A stretch of 64,000 bases of DNA from Ascidia mentula (GCA_947561715.1 OX387204.1:17117001-17181000), one strand, 5' to 3'; shown: positions 1 through 9,987, counted from the first letter of the stretch. Numbers and translations are program-made. Notes: a model not told the origin generated them from the letters alone.

Positions 1-791
1 TGAGTCGTGTTGTATCATCGCAGAGTCATGTTAATTTATTAAAAACAAAGCATAAGAAACGTAATCGTTCTCATACAATCTTTTAAGAGCATTAGTCCTA
101 ACTGGGACAGCAAGTGTGAAAAAATTCTGACTACTACGATTCAAAGTTTAAGTACCACTCTCACATTCAACAACTACATTTGTGAATATTGAAACCAAAC
201 CAGACATGAATTGGAAACGTTGCTGACGTAGATTTGATGTCGAACAAGTATTAATTTTTAGGACTAATGATCAGTCGTATCTCGTTTGTGAGGGCCGCTG
301 TGACCCAAACAAACCACCCACGCAACAACTATTCCCACGGCAAAAAGCAACCTGAACAATGGCATATTTGCATTGCAAGATATTTTAAGCCTTGCATTGT
401 GAATATTTTGGATCAATCCAAACAGCAGGTTAACTTAAAGCTGCTATGTCGAAATATATCTCTTCATATACATAAGGAATGGTTCTTATCCCTTAGAAAA
501 TCCGTGTGCAAATACCTTTTTTTTGAAGGTGTAGCCAGTGATTTTTCTGTTACATTACGCACTCACGTTTATTCGGTATCATTAACTCGGGTAACTTTGA
601 CAGTGAAGGATTACTTTCTTTGCATTCGCATGAAAGTTGTCCTCTTTGAAAACATGTTCCTTTCTTGAATAATGTGTTGACATCTTTTTGTGAGCACCAA
701 TGACAGGAGCAGTATTTTGTTATTTTCAACAGATCTCACCTTTCAAGAAAATTTAAACATTAATGTCTTAGTATTTAGCATTCAAGTAAAG
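1..791 (+). promoter_or_regulatory. 5' flank of receptor gene 1
   Basis: No convincing coding exon is visible. The block is homologous to the DNA upstream of the other four receptor genes: base 1 aligns with about 22645 before gene 2, and bases 237-791 match 41518-42073 before gene 4 more closely than they match genes 2, 3 and 5. It therefore belongs to the repeated gene unit and probably holds the promoter and 5' untranslated region. Short open frames here are not shared in frame by the paralogs, so I treat them as chance. No TATA box or initiator can be assigned with confidence. Confidence 0.5.
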
Positions 792-1549
792 ATGTCAGAA
801 GCAGCAGACAGTTGTGTGATGATCTGGACATTGTTTTTGTTGATTTCTCAAGAGTTTGGCTGTAAGTGTTTTATTTAACTATTTTGATTCAAGAAATGTA
901 CAAGTTCATTGTGAGCAAGGCAGTTATCGTTCCATTGTAGGTTCCTCATCGAAACCATGCACATATCGTTTCTTTTCAATGTCCAATGACAAACGAACTT
1001 GGCAGGATGCGAAGGAACGATGTATTGAGCTTGGTGGAAACCTTGCGAGAATTCCTGATGCCGAAACACAAAACAGACTTATTCGTCTTGCAAACAACAA
1101 TAATACAATGCGTAAAAAAACATTTGTACTAACTTAAAACTGTTTGGATATTTTTTCCAATAAAATTGATCACGCCATTCAGAAACGGAAAGCAATTTTT
1201 TTTTCTTGTTTTCCAGCTTGTTTTTTAGGTGGTAGACGTTTTGGAGACAAATTTTCGTGGCCGGACGGAGTTGTTTTTTGCCAGTGGAAAGAAACAGGTT
1301 TTCGTTTCGTAAATATTTTTCATGAATTATTGGCTAACCCATATTAATTACCATGATTAAAGTTTTAATTTAAGTAAAAAATTATTCAAAAACTTCTTAT
1401 ATATCCTATCTTATATTTTTGAACCAAGTGGACAAAGAATGAATAGATAACAATCATGACTATATTAGTCAAAAATATCCTAAGAAAACATGTCGTTCGT
1501 TTCTTACGGTTTAAGGTTATGGTTTGACTGGTATGCCACAAATGTCTTG

Positions 1550-1555
1550 GACCGG
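1550..1555. repeat. Left target-site duplication of Polinton 1
   Basis: GACCGG directly before the element and again directly after it (16967-16972). A 6-bp duplication is the hallmark of Polinton/Maverick integration. Both copies are identical. Confidence 0.95.
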
Positions 1556-2119
1556 AGTAGTAAAGGGTGACAGAGTAGAGAACGGGGAGAACTTCCTTCC
1601 TGTCTCTCTGTTACTCTTTCCGGTTAGGGAGACAGGAAAGAGTACTCCTTCCGTTCTCTTTCGTATGCATTTCAAAGGGGGACATGTGTCAGGGAGATAC
1701 TCACAGTTACTCATGAGCCTTCCGGTCTTGATTGGGAGTAAAATTAGATTATCCTATTGTTTGTCTCTTTCCGGTGTCGCAATCGTGATTCTATTTTTAT
1801 CTTGAGCGTGTGAACTTTGTTTGAGATGTCCTCGCCAAGGAATTCGAGGTCACACGCAGTTCACTGTGTGGTCGTGTGGCGTTTGTGAAACTATCTGGTG
1901 AATGGTTTCCTGAATTGGACCGTTATTTCTAATGACGTTGTGATGACATGATTGATGACGTGGTCGACAAACGATCTTGTCAATCACTTGTGAATTGCTC
2001 CAGGGAATTCACCAGCCTCCATGTATCGCGTTATCCATTCGTTAATTGTCCCCGCCTCCGCTTAGTCAACGCCCCCCCTTTTTTAGTGTGGGTCGCAGAT
2101 GCATTTTTTTGCGAGGTTC
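1556..2119 (+). repeat. Left terminal inverted repeat of Polinton 1
   Basis: It pairs with 16402-16966 in reverse complement. The differences I see are two base changes and one base in a homopolymer run. The same terminus opens the second element at 56098. Confidence 0.95.
1792..1990 (+). repeat. Terminal-repeat segment, first copy of an internal direct repeat
   Basis: About 199 bp of the left terminal repeat, repeated almost exactly at 2122-2320 with a shift of 330 bases. Confidence 0.9.
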
Positions 2120-2121
2120 CT

Positions 2122-2320
2122 TATTTTTATCTTGAGCGTGTGAACTTTGTTTGAGATGTCCTCGCCAAGGAATTCGAGGTCACACGCAGTTCACTGAGTG
2201 GTCGTGTGGCGTTTGTGAAACTATCTGGTGAATTGTTTCCTGAATTGGACCGTTATTTCTAATGACGTTGCGATGACATGATTGATGACGTGGTCGATAA
2301 ACGATCTTGTCAATCACTTG
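2122..2320 (+). repeat. Second copy of the terminal-repeat segment
   Basis: Direct repeat of 1792-1990 lying just inside the left terminal repeat. No matching extra copy is seen beside the right terminal repeat, so the duplication is one-sided. Confidence 0.9.
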
Positions 2321-2461
2321 AGTATAATCTCGCATACTCGGCGTTGCGGGTGAATTCCATTTGGTATAATTATGTGTGCATGGTGATTTGCCGCATTTCA
2401 ACTGAAGCACTGGGCGGGAAACGTTTGAGCGGTTGATTAGTTGCACGGATTGCATTTCGCA

Positions 2462-3067
2462 ATGGAATTTGCTCACCCGTTTACATGTCTAATCTCCGGT
2501 CCAACTGGAAGTGGAAAGACTTGTTTCGTCTCCCGTCTGATACAAGAGAATCTCATCGCGCCCCGCCCGGAGCGGATTATTTGGTACTACGATCAGTGGC
2601 AATCCGCGTATGAAAGTCTACCCGATTCGATCGAGTTTGTCCAGGGTGCGCCAACCTCTGTGGATACGGGCGTGCGAACCCTCTTGATTCTCGACGACTT
2701 GATGTCCGAAAGCAGTAAAATTGTCTCACGTTTGTTCACCCAGGGCAGTCATCATAAAGACACGAGTGTAATTTACATCGTTCAGAATCTTTTCCTGAAA
2801 GGCAGCGAGCATCGGACAATCAGTTTGAACGCGCACTATCTGGTGGTCTTTAAAAATCCCAGGGATTCGTCCCAGATAAACCACCTCGCCAAACAAGTAT
2901 TTCCATCCCATGTTAGGGCCGTGCGAGACGCATATATGGATGCGACATCGGCCGCACATGGTTATTTGGTATTCGATTGTCGGCAAGAAACACCTGACAA
3001 GCTTCGTCTGCGAACAGGGGTGTTCCGCGGTGAAACATCGTTCGCTTACGTTCCGAAGAACTTTTGA
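2462..3067 (+). CDS. Polinton DNA-packaging ATPase (FtsK/HerA type)
   Basis: About 201 residues from the first ATG. Near the N-terminus is a Walker A motif, SGPTGSGKT, and near residue 75 a hydrophobic run ending in LLILDDLM, a Walker B-type DD. This matches the packaging ATPase (A32-like) of Polintons and related viruses, which would move DNA into a capsid. It is the first gene inside the left end. The next reading frame starts immediately after it. Length is near the family norm. Confidence 0.9.
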   Translation: MEFAHPFTCLISGPTGSGKTCFVSRLIQENLIAPRPERIIWYYDQWQSAYESLPDSIEFVQGAPTSVDTGVRTLLILDDLMSESSKIVSRLFTQGSHHKDTSVIYIVQNLFLKGSEHRTISLNAHYLVVFKNPRDSSQINHLAKQVFPSHVRAVRDAYMDATSAAHGYLVFDCRQETPDKLRLRTGVFRGETSFAYVPKNF

Positions 3068-3068
3068 C

Positions 3069-3407
3069 ATGTCCCGTCGACTCGATAAACACGCGGCGGT
3101 TTTGAATACGCTGTGCAAAGCTGAGCCAAGAGTCGTGCGCGCAATCATAAAAGCGGCCGGCCCTGATTTGATGAAGTGCATTTGCGAGTGTAGCCATAAC
3201 GTGCTAAGGGGTAACATTGATTTAACCGAGCGCGACCGACAGAAGTTACTGCGGCACAAGAACGTTTTGCGCGAATTGGTCAAAAAAAAGACGCCGGTAA
3301 CGCGAAAACGCAAGTTGATTCAACGCGGAGGATTCCTGTCCGCACTGCTGGGACCTCTCATTGGAACAGTGGTCCCTGCTCTAGCGGGTTTATTTGCTCG
3401 GCGCTGA
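3069..3407 (+). CDS. Small basic Polinton protein with hydrophobic C-terminus
   Basis: About 112 residues. The first half has a CICEC cysteine cluster and many charged residues. A basic KKKTPVTRKRKLIQRGG stretch leads into a Gly/Leu/Val-rich tail (FLSALLGPLIGTVVPALAG). Small proteins of this pattern recur in animal Polintons beside the ATPase; their role is not settled, and a core or membrane-active peptide is only a suggestion. A second degenerate copy of the block lies at about 3760-4077. Confidence 0.7.
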   Translation: MSRRLDKHAAVLNTLCKAEPRVVRAIIKAAGPDLMKCICECSHNVLRGNIDLTERDRQKLLRHKNVLRELVKKKTPVTRKRKLIQRGGFLSALLGPLIGTVVPALAGLFARR

Positions 3408-3412
3408 TGGAA

Positions 3413-4077
3413 TCTGTGCAAAAGCTTGAAGAGGCGGATAAACCAATGACGATGGTCGAGCGCAAGAACGACGATACGTCTGAACGAAAAGCGTCTATTG
3501 TGCAGCGTGTTGTCCGCGCCATTTCGTTCCTTTTTCCGTTCCGTTCGTTACACTACTACGTTTATTGAAAAGTAAAGTGACAACAGGGACATACGTCAAA
3601 AACGTTGCGGTTCATTGGAGACTTATGTGATAGAACAAAGGTTCTTTAAAATTTGTTACACGATTTTAGGAACGTCATATTCTCCGCTTAAACAAAATTC
3701 TAGTCAGACAAGCAGCACGCTAGGTCGTTCATGCGTGAATTAAAAGTCTTGTGGTTTAACATGCGGCGGTTTTGAATACGGTATGCAAAGCCGAACCAAG
3801 AGTCGTGCGCGCCTTCATAAAAGCGGCCGGCCCCGATTCGATGAAGTGTATTTGTGAGTGTAGCTATAACGTGCTGAGGGTGACGTTGATTTAATCGAGC
3901 GCGATCAATAGAAGTTACTGCGGCACAAAAACGTTTTGCGCGAATTGTTCGAGAAAAAGACGCTGGTGACGCGGGAACGCAGTTGATTCAACGCGGGGGA
4001 TTTCTGGCCGCACTCCTGGGGGTCTCTCATTGGAACAGTGGTCCTTGCTCTAGCGGGTTTATTCGCTCGGCGCTGAT
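3413..4077 (+). repeat. Local duplication inside Polinton 1
   Basis: Bases 3413-3530 resemble part of the next gene (around 4076-4380), and 3760-4077 resemble the small basic protein gene at 3069-3407. The two-gene block has therefore been duplicated in tandem and one set has decayed. Bases 3531-3755 between them show nothing I recognise. Confidence 0.75.
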
Positions 4078-4714
4078 GGAATCTGTGCACAAGCTTGCTC
4101 TGATCGATCCAGCTGTTTTAAAGACAATGCGCGACAAGGCGCCAGCTTCGGCGTCACCAGTTGATCGCGTTTTATCGGAACTGGATCGTGAAATGCATGA
4201 TCTCATTTACGACGCAAGGCCGGCCGAGGAAAAGGTCAAGTTGTACGGGCAAGCCCTGCAGCGCTATCGATTCCTCAGCGAAGAACAAGCGAATAAACCC
4301 ATGAAAATGACGATCATCGAGCGCAAGAACGACGATACGACCGACCGAAAGGAAGCTATTGCGCAGCGCGTTGTCCGAGCTATGCCGAAAACACTAAAAG
4401 TTAAAGCCGAGTCATTGATTTCGTTTATTCGCGAATCGCCCGGAATCGATTTTTTGCCGTCGGGCGAACTTGTTTTGAAGGGCGAAAGCGTTGCTAATAG
4501 TAATATCGAGGATTTGATACATGGTGTGTTGCGCAAAAAATCTCCTCGAGGCCTGAAACCGATTGGCGAAGCTAAATTCATTGCAGCACTGAGTGATGCG
4601 AACGCGCCCAAAACGCTTTTGGCTAAAAGGGCTGCGCCGGTGCCGTCTACTTCACACATTCCACGTCGTCGGAGCGTTGTTCGTGAGTCGTTGTCGCGAT
4701 GGCAAGAGATTTAA
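4076..4714 (+). CDS. Polinton protein of unknown function
   Basis: About 212 residues, hydrophilic and mostly charged and helical in appearance (for example ELDREMHDLIYDARPAEEK), with no membrane segment. It lies between the small basic protein and the integrase and overlaps the integrase start by 16 bases. Comparable proteins sit at this position in other Polintons, but I cannot name a function. The chosen ATG directly follows the duplicated block; the frame is also open upstream. Confidence 0.6.
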   Translation: MESVHKLALIDPAVLKTMRDKAPASASPVDRVLSELDREMHDLIYDARPAEEKVKLYGQALQRYRFLSEEQANKPMKMTIIERKNDDTTDRKEAIAQRVVRAMPKTLKVKAESLISFIRESPGIDFLPSGELVLKGESVANSNIEDLIHGVLRKKSPRGLKPIGEAKFIAALSDANAPKTLLAKRAAPVPSTSHIPRRRSVVRESLSRWQEI

Positions 4715-5751
4715 GCCGCGCTTACTACGATCCCGCGCACCCTGGCAGTCTTGGTGGTGTGAACCGGCTACGGACTGCTGTGGGTGCAAGCCATAAAACG
4801 GCGAAACGGTGGCTGGGCGGTCAAGATACATACACATTGCATAAGCCCCGTCGTAAACATTTTTTGCGTTCACGTGTCGTTGTGTCTGGAATCGATTCTT
4901 TGTGGCAGATAGATTTGGTCGAAGTACAGAAACTTGCTCGTGAAAATCGTGGTGTGCGATATTTAGTAACCATTATCGATGTATTCTCTAAATACGCTTG
5001 GGTGGTTTGCATTAAGCGAAAAACCGGTTCCAATCTAGTGTGGGCCGTCGATCGTGTGATTCATGCGAGCGGGCGGCGACCGGATCAACTGCAAACAGAT
5101 GCGGGTCGCGAGTTTGTGAACAGTGTCTTTCAAAAGTGGCTTTCGAAGCGTAACATTCAATTTTACACGACGTACAATCAGGAAACGAAAGCGTCGGTGG
5201 TGGAACGCTTTAACCGCACATTGAAAGAGCGTTTGTGGCGCCACTTTACGCACACGGGCAATAATAATTTCACTGGCGCACTGCCGCGCATAGTGAAGAG
5301 TTACAATCACAGTCATCATCGCAGCATCGGCATTAGTCCCGCGGAAGTCACTCACGCTAACGAGGAGGAAGTTTGGAGTAATTTGTACAGCGAGCAAGCC
5401 TGCCCGGACACTTGCACATTGCCGGTCGGTGCACCTGTTCGGGTTGCTTCCGCTAGCGCATGCTTTAAAAAGGGCTACGTACCCCAGTGGAGCCAAGAAT
5501 TGTTTCTTGTTCATTCGCGACGCAGTGGACGCCCGCCCACTTACAAAGTGTGCGATTACAGCGGCGAGGTTATTCGGGGGACGTTCTACGAACAGGAGTT
5601 GCAACGCGTGAACAAACGTACCTTTGAGGTGGAGAAAGTCTTGCGAACCCGAAAAAGGCGCGGTGTCAAGCAGTATCTGGTGAAGTGGCGACATTACGGC
5701 GAGAAATTCAATTCCTGGATCGATGGACGATCGTTCCAGCACGGCGAATAG
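4699..5751 (+). CDS. INT: Polinton integrase (DDE type) with C-terminal chromodomain
   Basis: 350 residues. The retrovirus-like catalytic core shows DSLWQIDLVEVQ (first Asp), LQTDAGREF (second Asp) and, about 35 residues on, ASVVERFNRTLKERL (Glu), the D,D-35-E arrangement. The C-terminus (VEKVLRTRKRRGVKQYLVKW, then HYGEKFNSWI) is a chromodomain, a module that can bind modified histones and is common in Polinton integrases. The enzyme would join element ends to target DNA, making the 6-bp duplication. Length is normal for the family. Confidence 0.93.
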   Translation: MARDLSRAYYDPAHPGSLGGVNRLRTAVGASHKTAKRWLGGQDTYTLHKPRRKHFLRSRVVVSGIDSLWQIDLVEVQKLARENRGVRYLVTIIDVFSKYAWVVCIKRKTGSNLVWAVDRVIHASGRRPDQLQTDAGREFVNSVFQKWLSKRNIQFYTTYNQETKASVVERFNRTLKERLWRHFTHTGNNNFTGALPRIVKSYNHSHHRSIGISPAEVTHANEEEVWSNLYSEQACPDTCTLPVGAPVRVASASACFKKGYVPQWSQELFLVHSRRSGRPPTYKVCDYSGEVIRGTFYEQELQRVNKRTFEVEKVLRTRKRRGVKQYLVKWRHYGEKFNSWIDGRSFQHGE

Positions 5752-5950
5752 AAGCGAGGGAGCTTTTTCGGCAAGGAAGCCCCACGGTCTGAAGTGGTCT
5801 TTGTATTCCAAATCGTCGTGATTTATTCGGTGATTGTGACGAGCTTGCTCAACTTAACGGTTGGAAGTCCCAGTCAAAGCCTGTGGACTACGCTGTTAGC
5901 AAGCTCCGTCGGTTACGTATTGCCCGCACCTAAGCTGAAAAAACGGCGCA

Positions 5951-6646
5951 ATGTACGTGACCCTGCCATCGAATAATTCCGTGGACATCTTCCCGAACAA
6001 TCGTCCGTCCGAATTTACAACAAAGCTACCCGCCGTTATTTCCTTGGACACTGGCGAGTGGGAAGTTAGCCTGAGCGAGATTATATTCCCGCATTCGTGG
6101 AATAATATTGGCGAATTCGAAGGCTGGTTTGACTTGACGCAAGGTGGCAGCACGCAGCGCTACACGCTAAATGCGGGCCATTATGAAACCGGGCGAAAAC
6201 CTTGACCGGTCACGGTCTGTTCACCTTCGATGAGACAACGCAACGCACTGGTGCGAACGTTCCAGAGGGCTTTGCGGTGACCCTCTCACCGAAACTGGCA
6301 CACTTGTTGGGTTTCGAACGCGTCGAGCTGCCCCCGGGTCAGCATACGAGCGCGCCGATGCGACGTTTCTACCGATTACTCCGCAATATATGTTTATACG
6401 GACATCATTCAACCTCGCGTGGTTGGAAACACCATGGCGCCGCTACTAGAAATAGTTCCGGCAGGCGACGGAATTGGCAAATTACACCGTGTACGTTTCA
6501 CGCGTTTGGCATATCATCCGGTTCGCATTCGACATTTCGGCACAATCCAAACGGCTTTATATGACGGTTTCGGTAAACTCATATCATTTGAACGTGGTAA
6601 CGTCATCGTAACACTACATTTCCGTAAGAAGCCGCTTCGCCTTTGA
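5951..6646 (+). CDS. Polinton minor capsid protein (penton-like), broken
   Basis: The region begins MYVTLPSNNSVDIFPNNRPS, with YTLNAGHYET-like and TLSPKLAHLLGF-like stretches further on, typical of the single jelly-roll minor capsid protein of animal Polintons. It lies directly before the other capsid genes on the same strand. It is not open throughout, so it is given as a fossil part rather than a working gene. Confidence 0.7.
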
Positions 6647-6648
6647 AC

Positions 6649-7062
6649 ATGACTCATCACATACCGTATAACGCTGAGGCAGACTTTAGAGATTACGAGA
6701 ACTATTATCACTGCCAGGCCGGCCGGGGCTTACCGCATTTCGCTGGCGCGCTTTCGATGCGCGGACATGGGCTCGGTAACCTGTTCGCCAGTTTAGGCCG
6801 CGCCGTGTTACCGGTGCTAAAATCAGGCGCGCGACAAGTGGGGAAGCAGTTTCTGGAATCAGGTGTGGGTTTCGCAAGTGACGTCATGGCCGGACACACT
6901 CCGCGAAAGGCGGCTATAAAGAGGTCGCGACAGGCGGGTCGCAGGTTATTAGCCACTGCGAGTCATAACTTAACGTTGCCACCTGGCGAACCGGCGAAGA
7001 AGCGGAAACGCAGGAAACCGGCAGGCAAACGCAAGCGCAACCGTGACGACATTTTCGCTTGA
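6649..7062 (+). CDS. Basic Polinton capsid-associated protein
   Basis: About 138 residues. A Gly-rich middle segment (MRGHGLGNLFASLGRAVLPV) precedes a strongly basic C-terminus (KKRKRRKPAGKRKRNRDD). It sits between the minor and major capsid genes, where Polintons carry a small protein resembling adenovirus minor core or cement proteins. The match rests on position and composition, so the exact role is uncertain. Confidence 0.6.
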   Translation: MTHHIPYNAEADFRDYENYYHCQAGRGLPHFAGALSMRGHGLGNLFASLGRAVLPVLKSGARQVGKQFLESGVGFASDVMAGHTPRKAAIKRSRQAGRRLLATASHNLTLPPGEPAKKRKRRKPAGKRKRNRDDIFA

Positions 7063-7065
7063 GGG

Positions 7066-8370
7066 ATGGCGTTGATCAGTGAGCACTCGATGCGTTGTGC
7101 GAAAAGCGAATTGGATTTATTTACACTGAAGCCGACGCAAACCAGCGTAAACTCGTCGCTCTTTGTCGAACACTTACCCCTAGCTACGGTAACAGACGCG
7201 GGGCCGTATGATTTTTCGATCGCCGCGGACGGAGAGCATTACATTGACCTTAACGACACGTTGCTGTCGTGTACCGTTCGTATCACCAAAGCTGATGGCA
7301 CAAATTTGGATGCGGACGCTGCAGTGGCCCCGACAAATTATTTCGCACACGCCTTGTTCAGTCAAATGGAACTGTCTCTCAACAATAAAACGGTGACGCC
7401 CTCCAGTAATAATTACGCTTACAAATCGTACATCGAGACACTTTTATCATTTGGATCGGAAGCGAAGAATACACAACTGACCACATCGCTTTGGTATGGC
7501 GACGACGCAGGGCAGATGAACGCATTGACGCGAAGTAACAGTGGATTTCAAACCCGTCGCGCGATGGCGGCCGAGAGCCGTTCAATCGAAATGCTGTCTA
7601 AACTTCACGTGAGTTTATGTCAGCAGTCCAAGTACGTCATAAACGGCGTCAACATTCGCCTGCGTCTTACGCGCGGTAAGGACGAGTTTGCTGTGATGGC
7701 CGCCGCTGATGCGAATGTGAAAATCAATGTGATGGATGTGCGATTATTCGTCCGCAAGGTTAAACTTAATGCGGCTGTAACTGTCGCGCACCAAAAGATT
7801 TTACAATCCAATTCTGCCAAGTACGCGATGCGCCGATCGGAAGTTCGCGTTTTCACGATCGCCGGCGGTAGTATGACCACGGTTTGCGATGCTCTAGTGA
7901 CCGGTCAAATACCGGTCAGATGCGTGTTCGGGTTCGTCGACGCCGCGGCCTACAACGGGGCCTTTGACCGAAATCCCTTTGAGTTCAAACACATGAACAT
8001 TACATACCTAGCTTTGCACGTAGATGGCCGTATTTATCCCGCCACCGCATTCAAGCCCGATTTCCAAGGCGGTCATTACACAAGAAGCTATTTGTCGCTT
8101 TTCACGGGTACCAATTCGCATTATGAAAACCGGGGCAATTCCATATCGTATCGCTCGTATCCGCGCGGATACTGCTTGTTTTGTGTGGATTTGACACCCG
8201 ACCACAGCGACCTTGCAACCTTCGACCTCCGGCGTTCCGGTTCGGTGCGCTTGGAGGTGCGATTTAAAAACGCGCTCGCTGCGCCTGTAGCGATAATTGC
8301 ATTTCTTGAGTACGATAATTTACTGACTATCGATTTTTATCGCCACGTGGTGACGGATTTCGCTTCATAA
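7066..8370 (+). CDS. Polinton major capsid protein (double jelly-roll)
   Basis: 434 residues, open from its ATG. It matches what I know of animal Polinton major capsid proteins (annotated in many genomes as F54H12.2-like): an N-terminal DLFTLKPTQTSV stretch, then a beta-rich body with VEHLPLATV, AQMELSLNNK-like and FLEYDNLLTID segments. The protein would form the shell of a virus-like particle. The stop overlaps the ATG of the protease, as expected for a compact late-gene block. Confidence 0.85.
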   Translation: MALISEHSMRCAKSELDLFTLKPTQTSVNSSLFVEHLPLATVTDAGPYDFSIAADGEHYIDLNDTLLSCTVRITKADGTNLDADAAVAPTNYFAHALFSQMELSLNNKTVTPSSNNYAYKSYIETLLSFGSEAKNTQLTTSLWYGDDAGQMNALTRSNSGFQTRRAMAAESRSIEMLSKLHVSLCQQSKYVINGVNIRLRLTRGKDEFAVMAAADANVKINVMDVRLFVRKVKLNAAVTVAHQKILQSNSAKYAMRRSEVRVFTIAGGSMTTVCDALVTGQIPVRCVFGFVDAAAYNGAFDRNPFEFKHMNITYLALHVDGRIYPATAFKPDFQGGHYTRSYLSLFTGTNSHYENRGNSISYRSYPRGYCLFCVDLTPDHSDLATFDLRRSGSVRLEVRFKNALAAPVAIIAFLEYDNLLTIDFYRHVVTDFAS

Positions 8371-8822
8371 TGGATGAGCTACAAATTGGCGCCTTACTCT
8401 CACGTGACCCGACGACAGAGCGTGTTTTTCGCGGTGTCTTCGCACGAGACGAACTCGCTTCGTTACGTCATCGACCCCCTGCGTTGTATATTGTGAACAG
8501 CGATCTATCCAATCAACCTGGAATACATTGGATTGCTTTTTATTTTGACGCTCACGGTTACGGTGAAATGTTTGATACTTTCGCCAGACCACCGTACCTT
8601 CAGGAGTTTAGCGCTTTTTTAGAAGCCAACACTACAGTAAAGCCGTTTCGTCTCAATACGCGTGTTGTACAGCACCCATTGTCCATTTCCTGCGGCGCCC
8701 ACTGCATTTATTTCTCGGCATTACGCGCACGCGGCTTTAGCCTGCGGGAAATCGTGAATCTGTATTCAAATGATTTACGTGGTAATGATATGTTGGTGGA
8801 GAGATTTGTATCGGATTTGTGA
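8370..8822 (+). CDS. PRO: Polinton adenovirus-like cysteine protease
   Basis: 150 residues. The expected catalytic elements occur in order: His in GIHWIAFYFD, an acidic residue in MFDTF, and the Cys box SISCGAHCIYFSA. These fit the adenain/Ulp1-type protease that matures capsid proteins. It is the last rightward gene before the AT-rich spacer. Its C-terminal coding end is also recognisable at about 60290-60360 in the second element. Confidence 0.88.
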   Translation: MDELQIGALLSRDPTTERVFRGVFARDELASLRHRPPALYIVNSDLSNQPGIHWIAFYFDAHGYGEMFDTFARPPYLQEFSAFLEANTTVKPFRLNTRVVQHPLSISCGAHCIYFSALRARGFSLREIVNLYSNDLRGNDMLVERFVSDL

Positions 8823-9174
8823 GTAAACAGACATGAATTATTTCTGAGTGTTTTTTGTGTCTGACAAGGGGCATTTTCTCTCTGTATTTTTTTTATTCCA
8901 CGCGGAAAAGGCGACAAAACAACAAACATCGGCACAAAAATCCCGCGACAAGGCGCAACACATTCTGCGACGATAAAATACTCCGTTCTACAATGTATCG
9001 GTTTCTCCCCCCCCCTATAAAAAATTTTATTAAATTTAATTCAATTTAAATTAAAAATTTATTTAAATTTTTAAAATTTTATTAAATTTAATTCAAATTA
9101 AAAATTTATTTAAATTTAAAAAAAAAAAATTACCGGGTTGAAATCGGGGCCGGGGGAGGGTCTTAAATACAAAA
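8823..9174. other. AT-rich spacer between converging Polinton genes
   Basis: No gene is seen. Bases 9020-9130 are almost pure A/T with short palindromic TTAAATTTAA-type runs, between the ends of the rightward and leftward gene blocks. It probably contains the transcript ends of both. A similar stretch lies at 60480-60600 in the second element. Confidence 0.6.
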
Positions 9175-9669
9175 TTAGTACACTTGGGAGTCCTGTAAGG
9201 GACTGTAACTTGGTGAATCCGGTGAGGCAGGCGTATCCGGTATTTCAGATTGGTCAATCTCACGTATCGCGCCAAACTGCGAGCATAATTGCTCGATGGT
9301 GCCCATAACCTTAGCTGTCACACAATCGGTAAGCACTTTAGAACCGAAACATTTATAGTATTGGCAATCCAAAGCGATCGGAGCTATGTACTTCTCCGGT
9401 GAAAAAACTGCTCTAGGCTTAAAGCACATGGTTACACCTGTACTCTGCAATTCAATCGACTTTTGACGAATGCGCGACGCGATAATACACTCGGTGTCAT
9501 CAGATGCAGTTGCGTAATAAATTAACATTAACCGTTCAAATCCATCCTCGATCTTCGGGAAAATGGCCACCACCGGACTTTCGAGCATGAGCGTTTTTGC
9601 CACGTCATAGAGGCCTTGGAGTTTGAAGCACTGCCCATCGTATTTCATATAGAAAGACGCACAGCGCAA
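9175..9669 (-). CDS. Leftward Polinton protein, function unknown
   Basis: About 164 residues, beginning MRCASFYMKYDGQCFKLQGL, with a beta-rich look and an acidic, Pro/Ser-rich C-terminus (PDTPASPDSPSYSPLQDSQV). It is the first gene of the leftward block as seen from the middle of the element. Its C-terminal end is conserved in the second element at about 60690-60810. I cannot name a family; the tail pattern suggests an intrinsically disordered regulatory end. Confidence 0.55.
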   Translation of the reverse strand: MRCASFYMKYDGQCFKLQGLYDVAKTLMLESPVVAIFPKIEDGFERLMLIYYATASDDTECIIASRIRQKSIELQSTGVTMCFKPRAVFSPEKYIAPIALDCQYYKCFGSKVLTDCVTAKVMGTIEQLCSQFGAIREIDQSEIPDTPASPDSPSYSPLQDSQVY

Positions 9670-9744
9670 TTTCGTGCCTGCAACAAATATGAATTCTGTG
9701 TTAGTTGTCTTGCGTTAACGGCACGCCGGCACACAGCTTAAAGT

Positions 9745-9987
9745 CTAAAAACGATTGCACTTGCCTGATTTCTTTTGCTCACGGCAGATGGCAGCGACAA
9801 CTTGTTCCGTGCTTTGAGCAGAAGGACCTCCCTGCACCCAGTTCATTGCTTGAATCTTCCTGTTTGGCATTTTCGCAATTGTGACAAAATTGTGATGGCC
9901 CCAAAAACCTTGCGCGACAGCCTTTAAAGCAAGCTGGGAGAGAACACAGAAAAAAGGGCAAACTGGCGTGTCGGTGGGCGTGGTCAC
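9745..9987 (-). CDS. Short leftward Polinton reading frame
   Basis: An 80-residue open frame upstream of the 9175-9669 gene and on the same strand. It has no motif I recognise. It could be a separate small gene or part of the neighbouring transcript; support is weak. Confidence 0.25.
   Translation of the reverse strand: MTTPTDTPVCPFFCVLSQLALKAVAQGFWGHHNFVTIAKMPNRKIQAMNWVQGGPSAQSTEQVVAAICREQKKSGKCNRF

Noticed and set aside
267-668. 133-residue open frame upstream of gene 1
   Set aside because: Only the DNA is shared with the other gene flanks; the frame is not kept there and no domain is visible.
1524-1805. 93-residue frame across the left Polinton junction
   Set aside because: It crosses from host exon into the terminal repeat and mirrors a frame at the other end; it is a by-product of the inverted repeat.
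5035-5811. 258-residue leftward frame
   Set aside because: It lies antisense to the integrase and has no domain; a shadow of the real gene.
5794-5976. Hydrophobic 60-residue frame before the minor capsid gene
   Set aside because: It has no ATG start and overlaps the next gene. It could be a small membrane protein but support is too weak to list.
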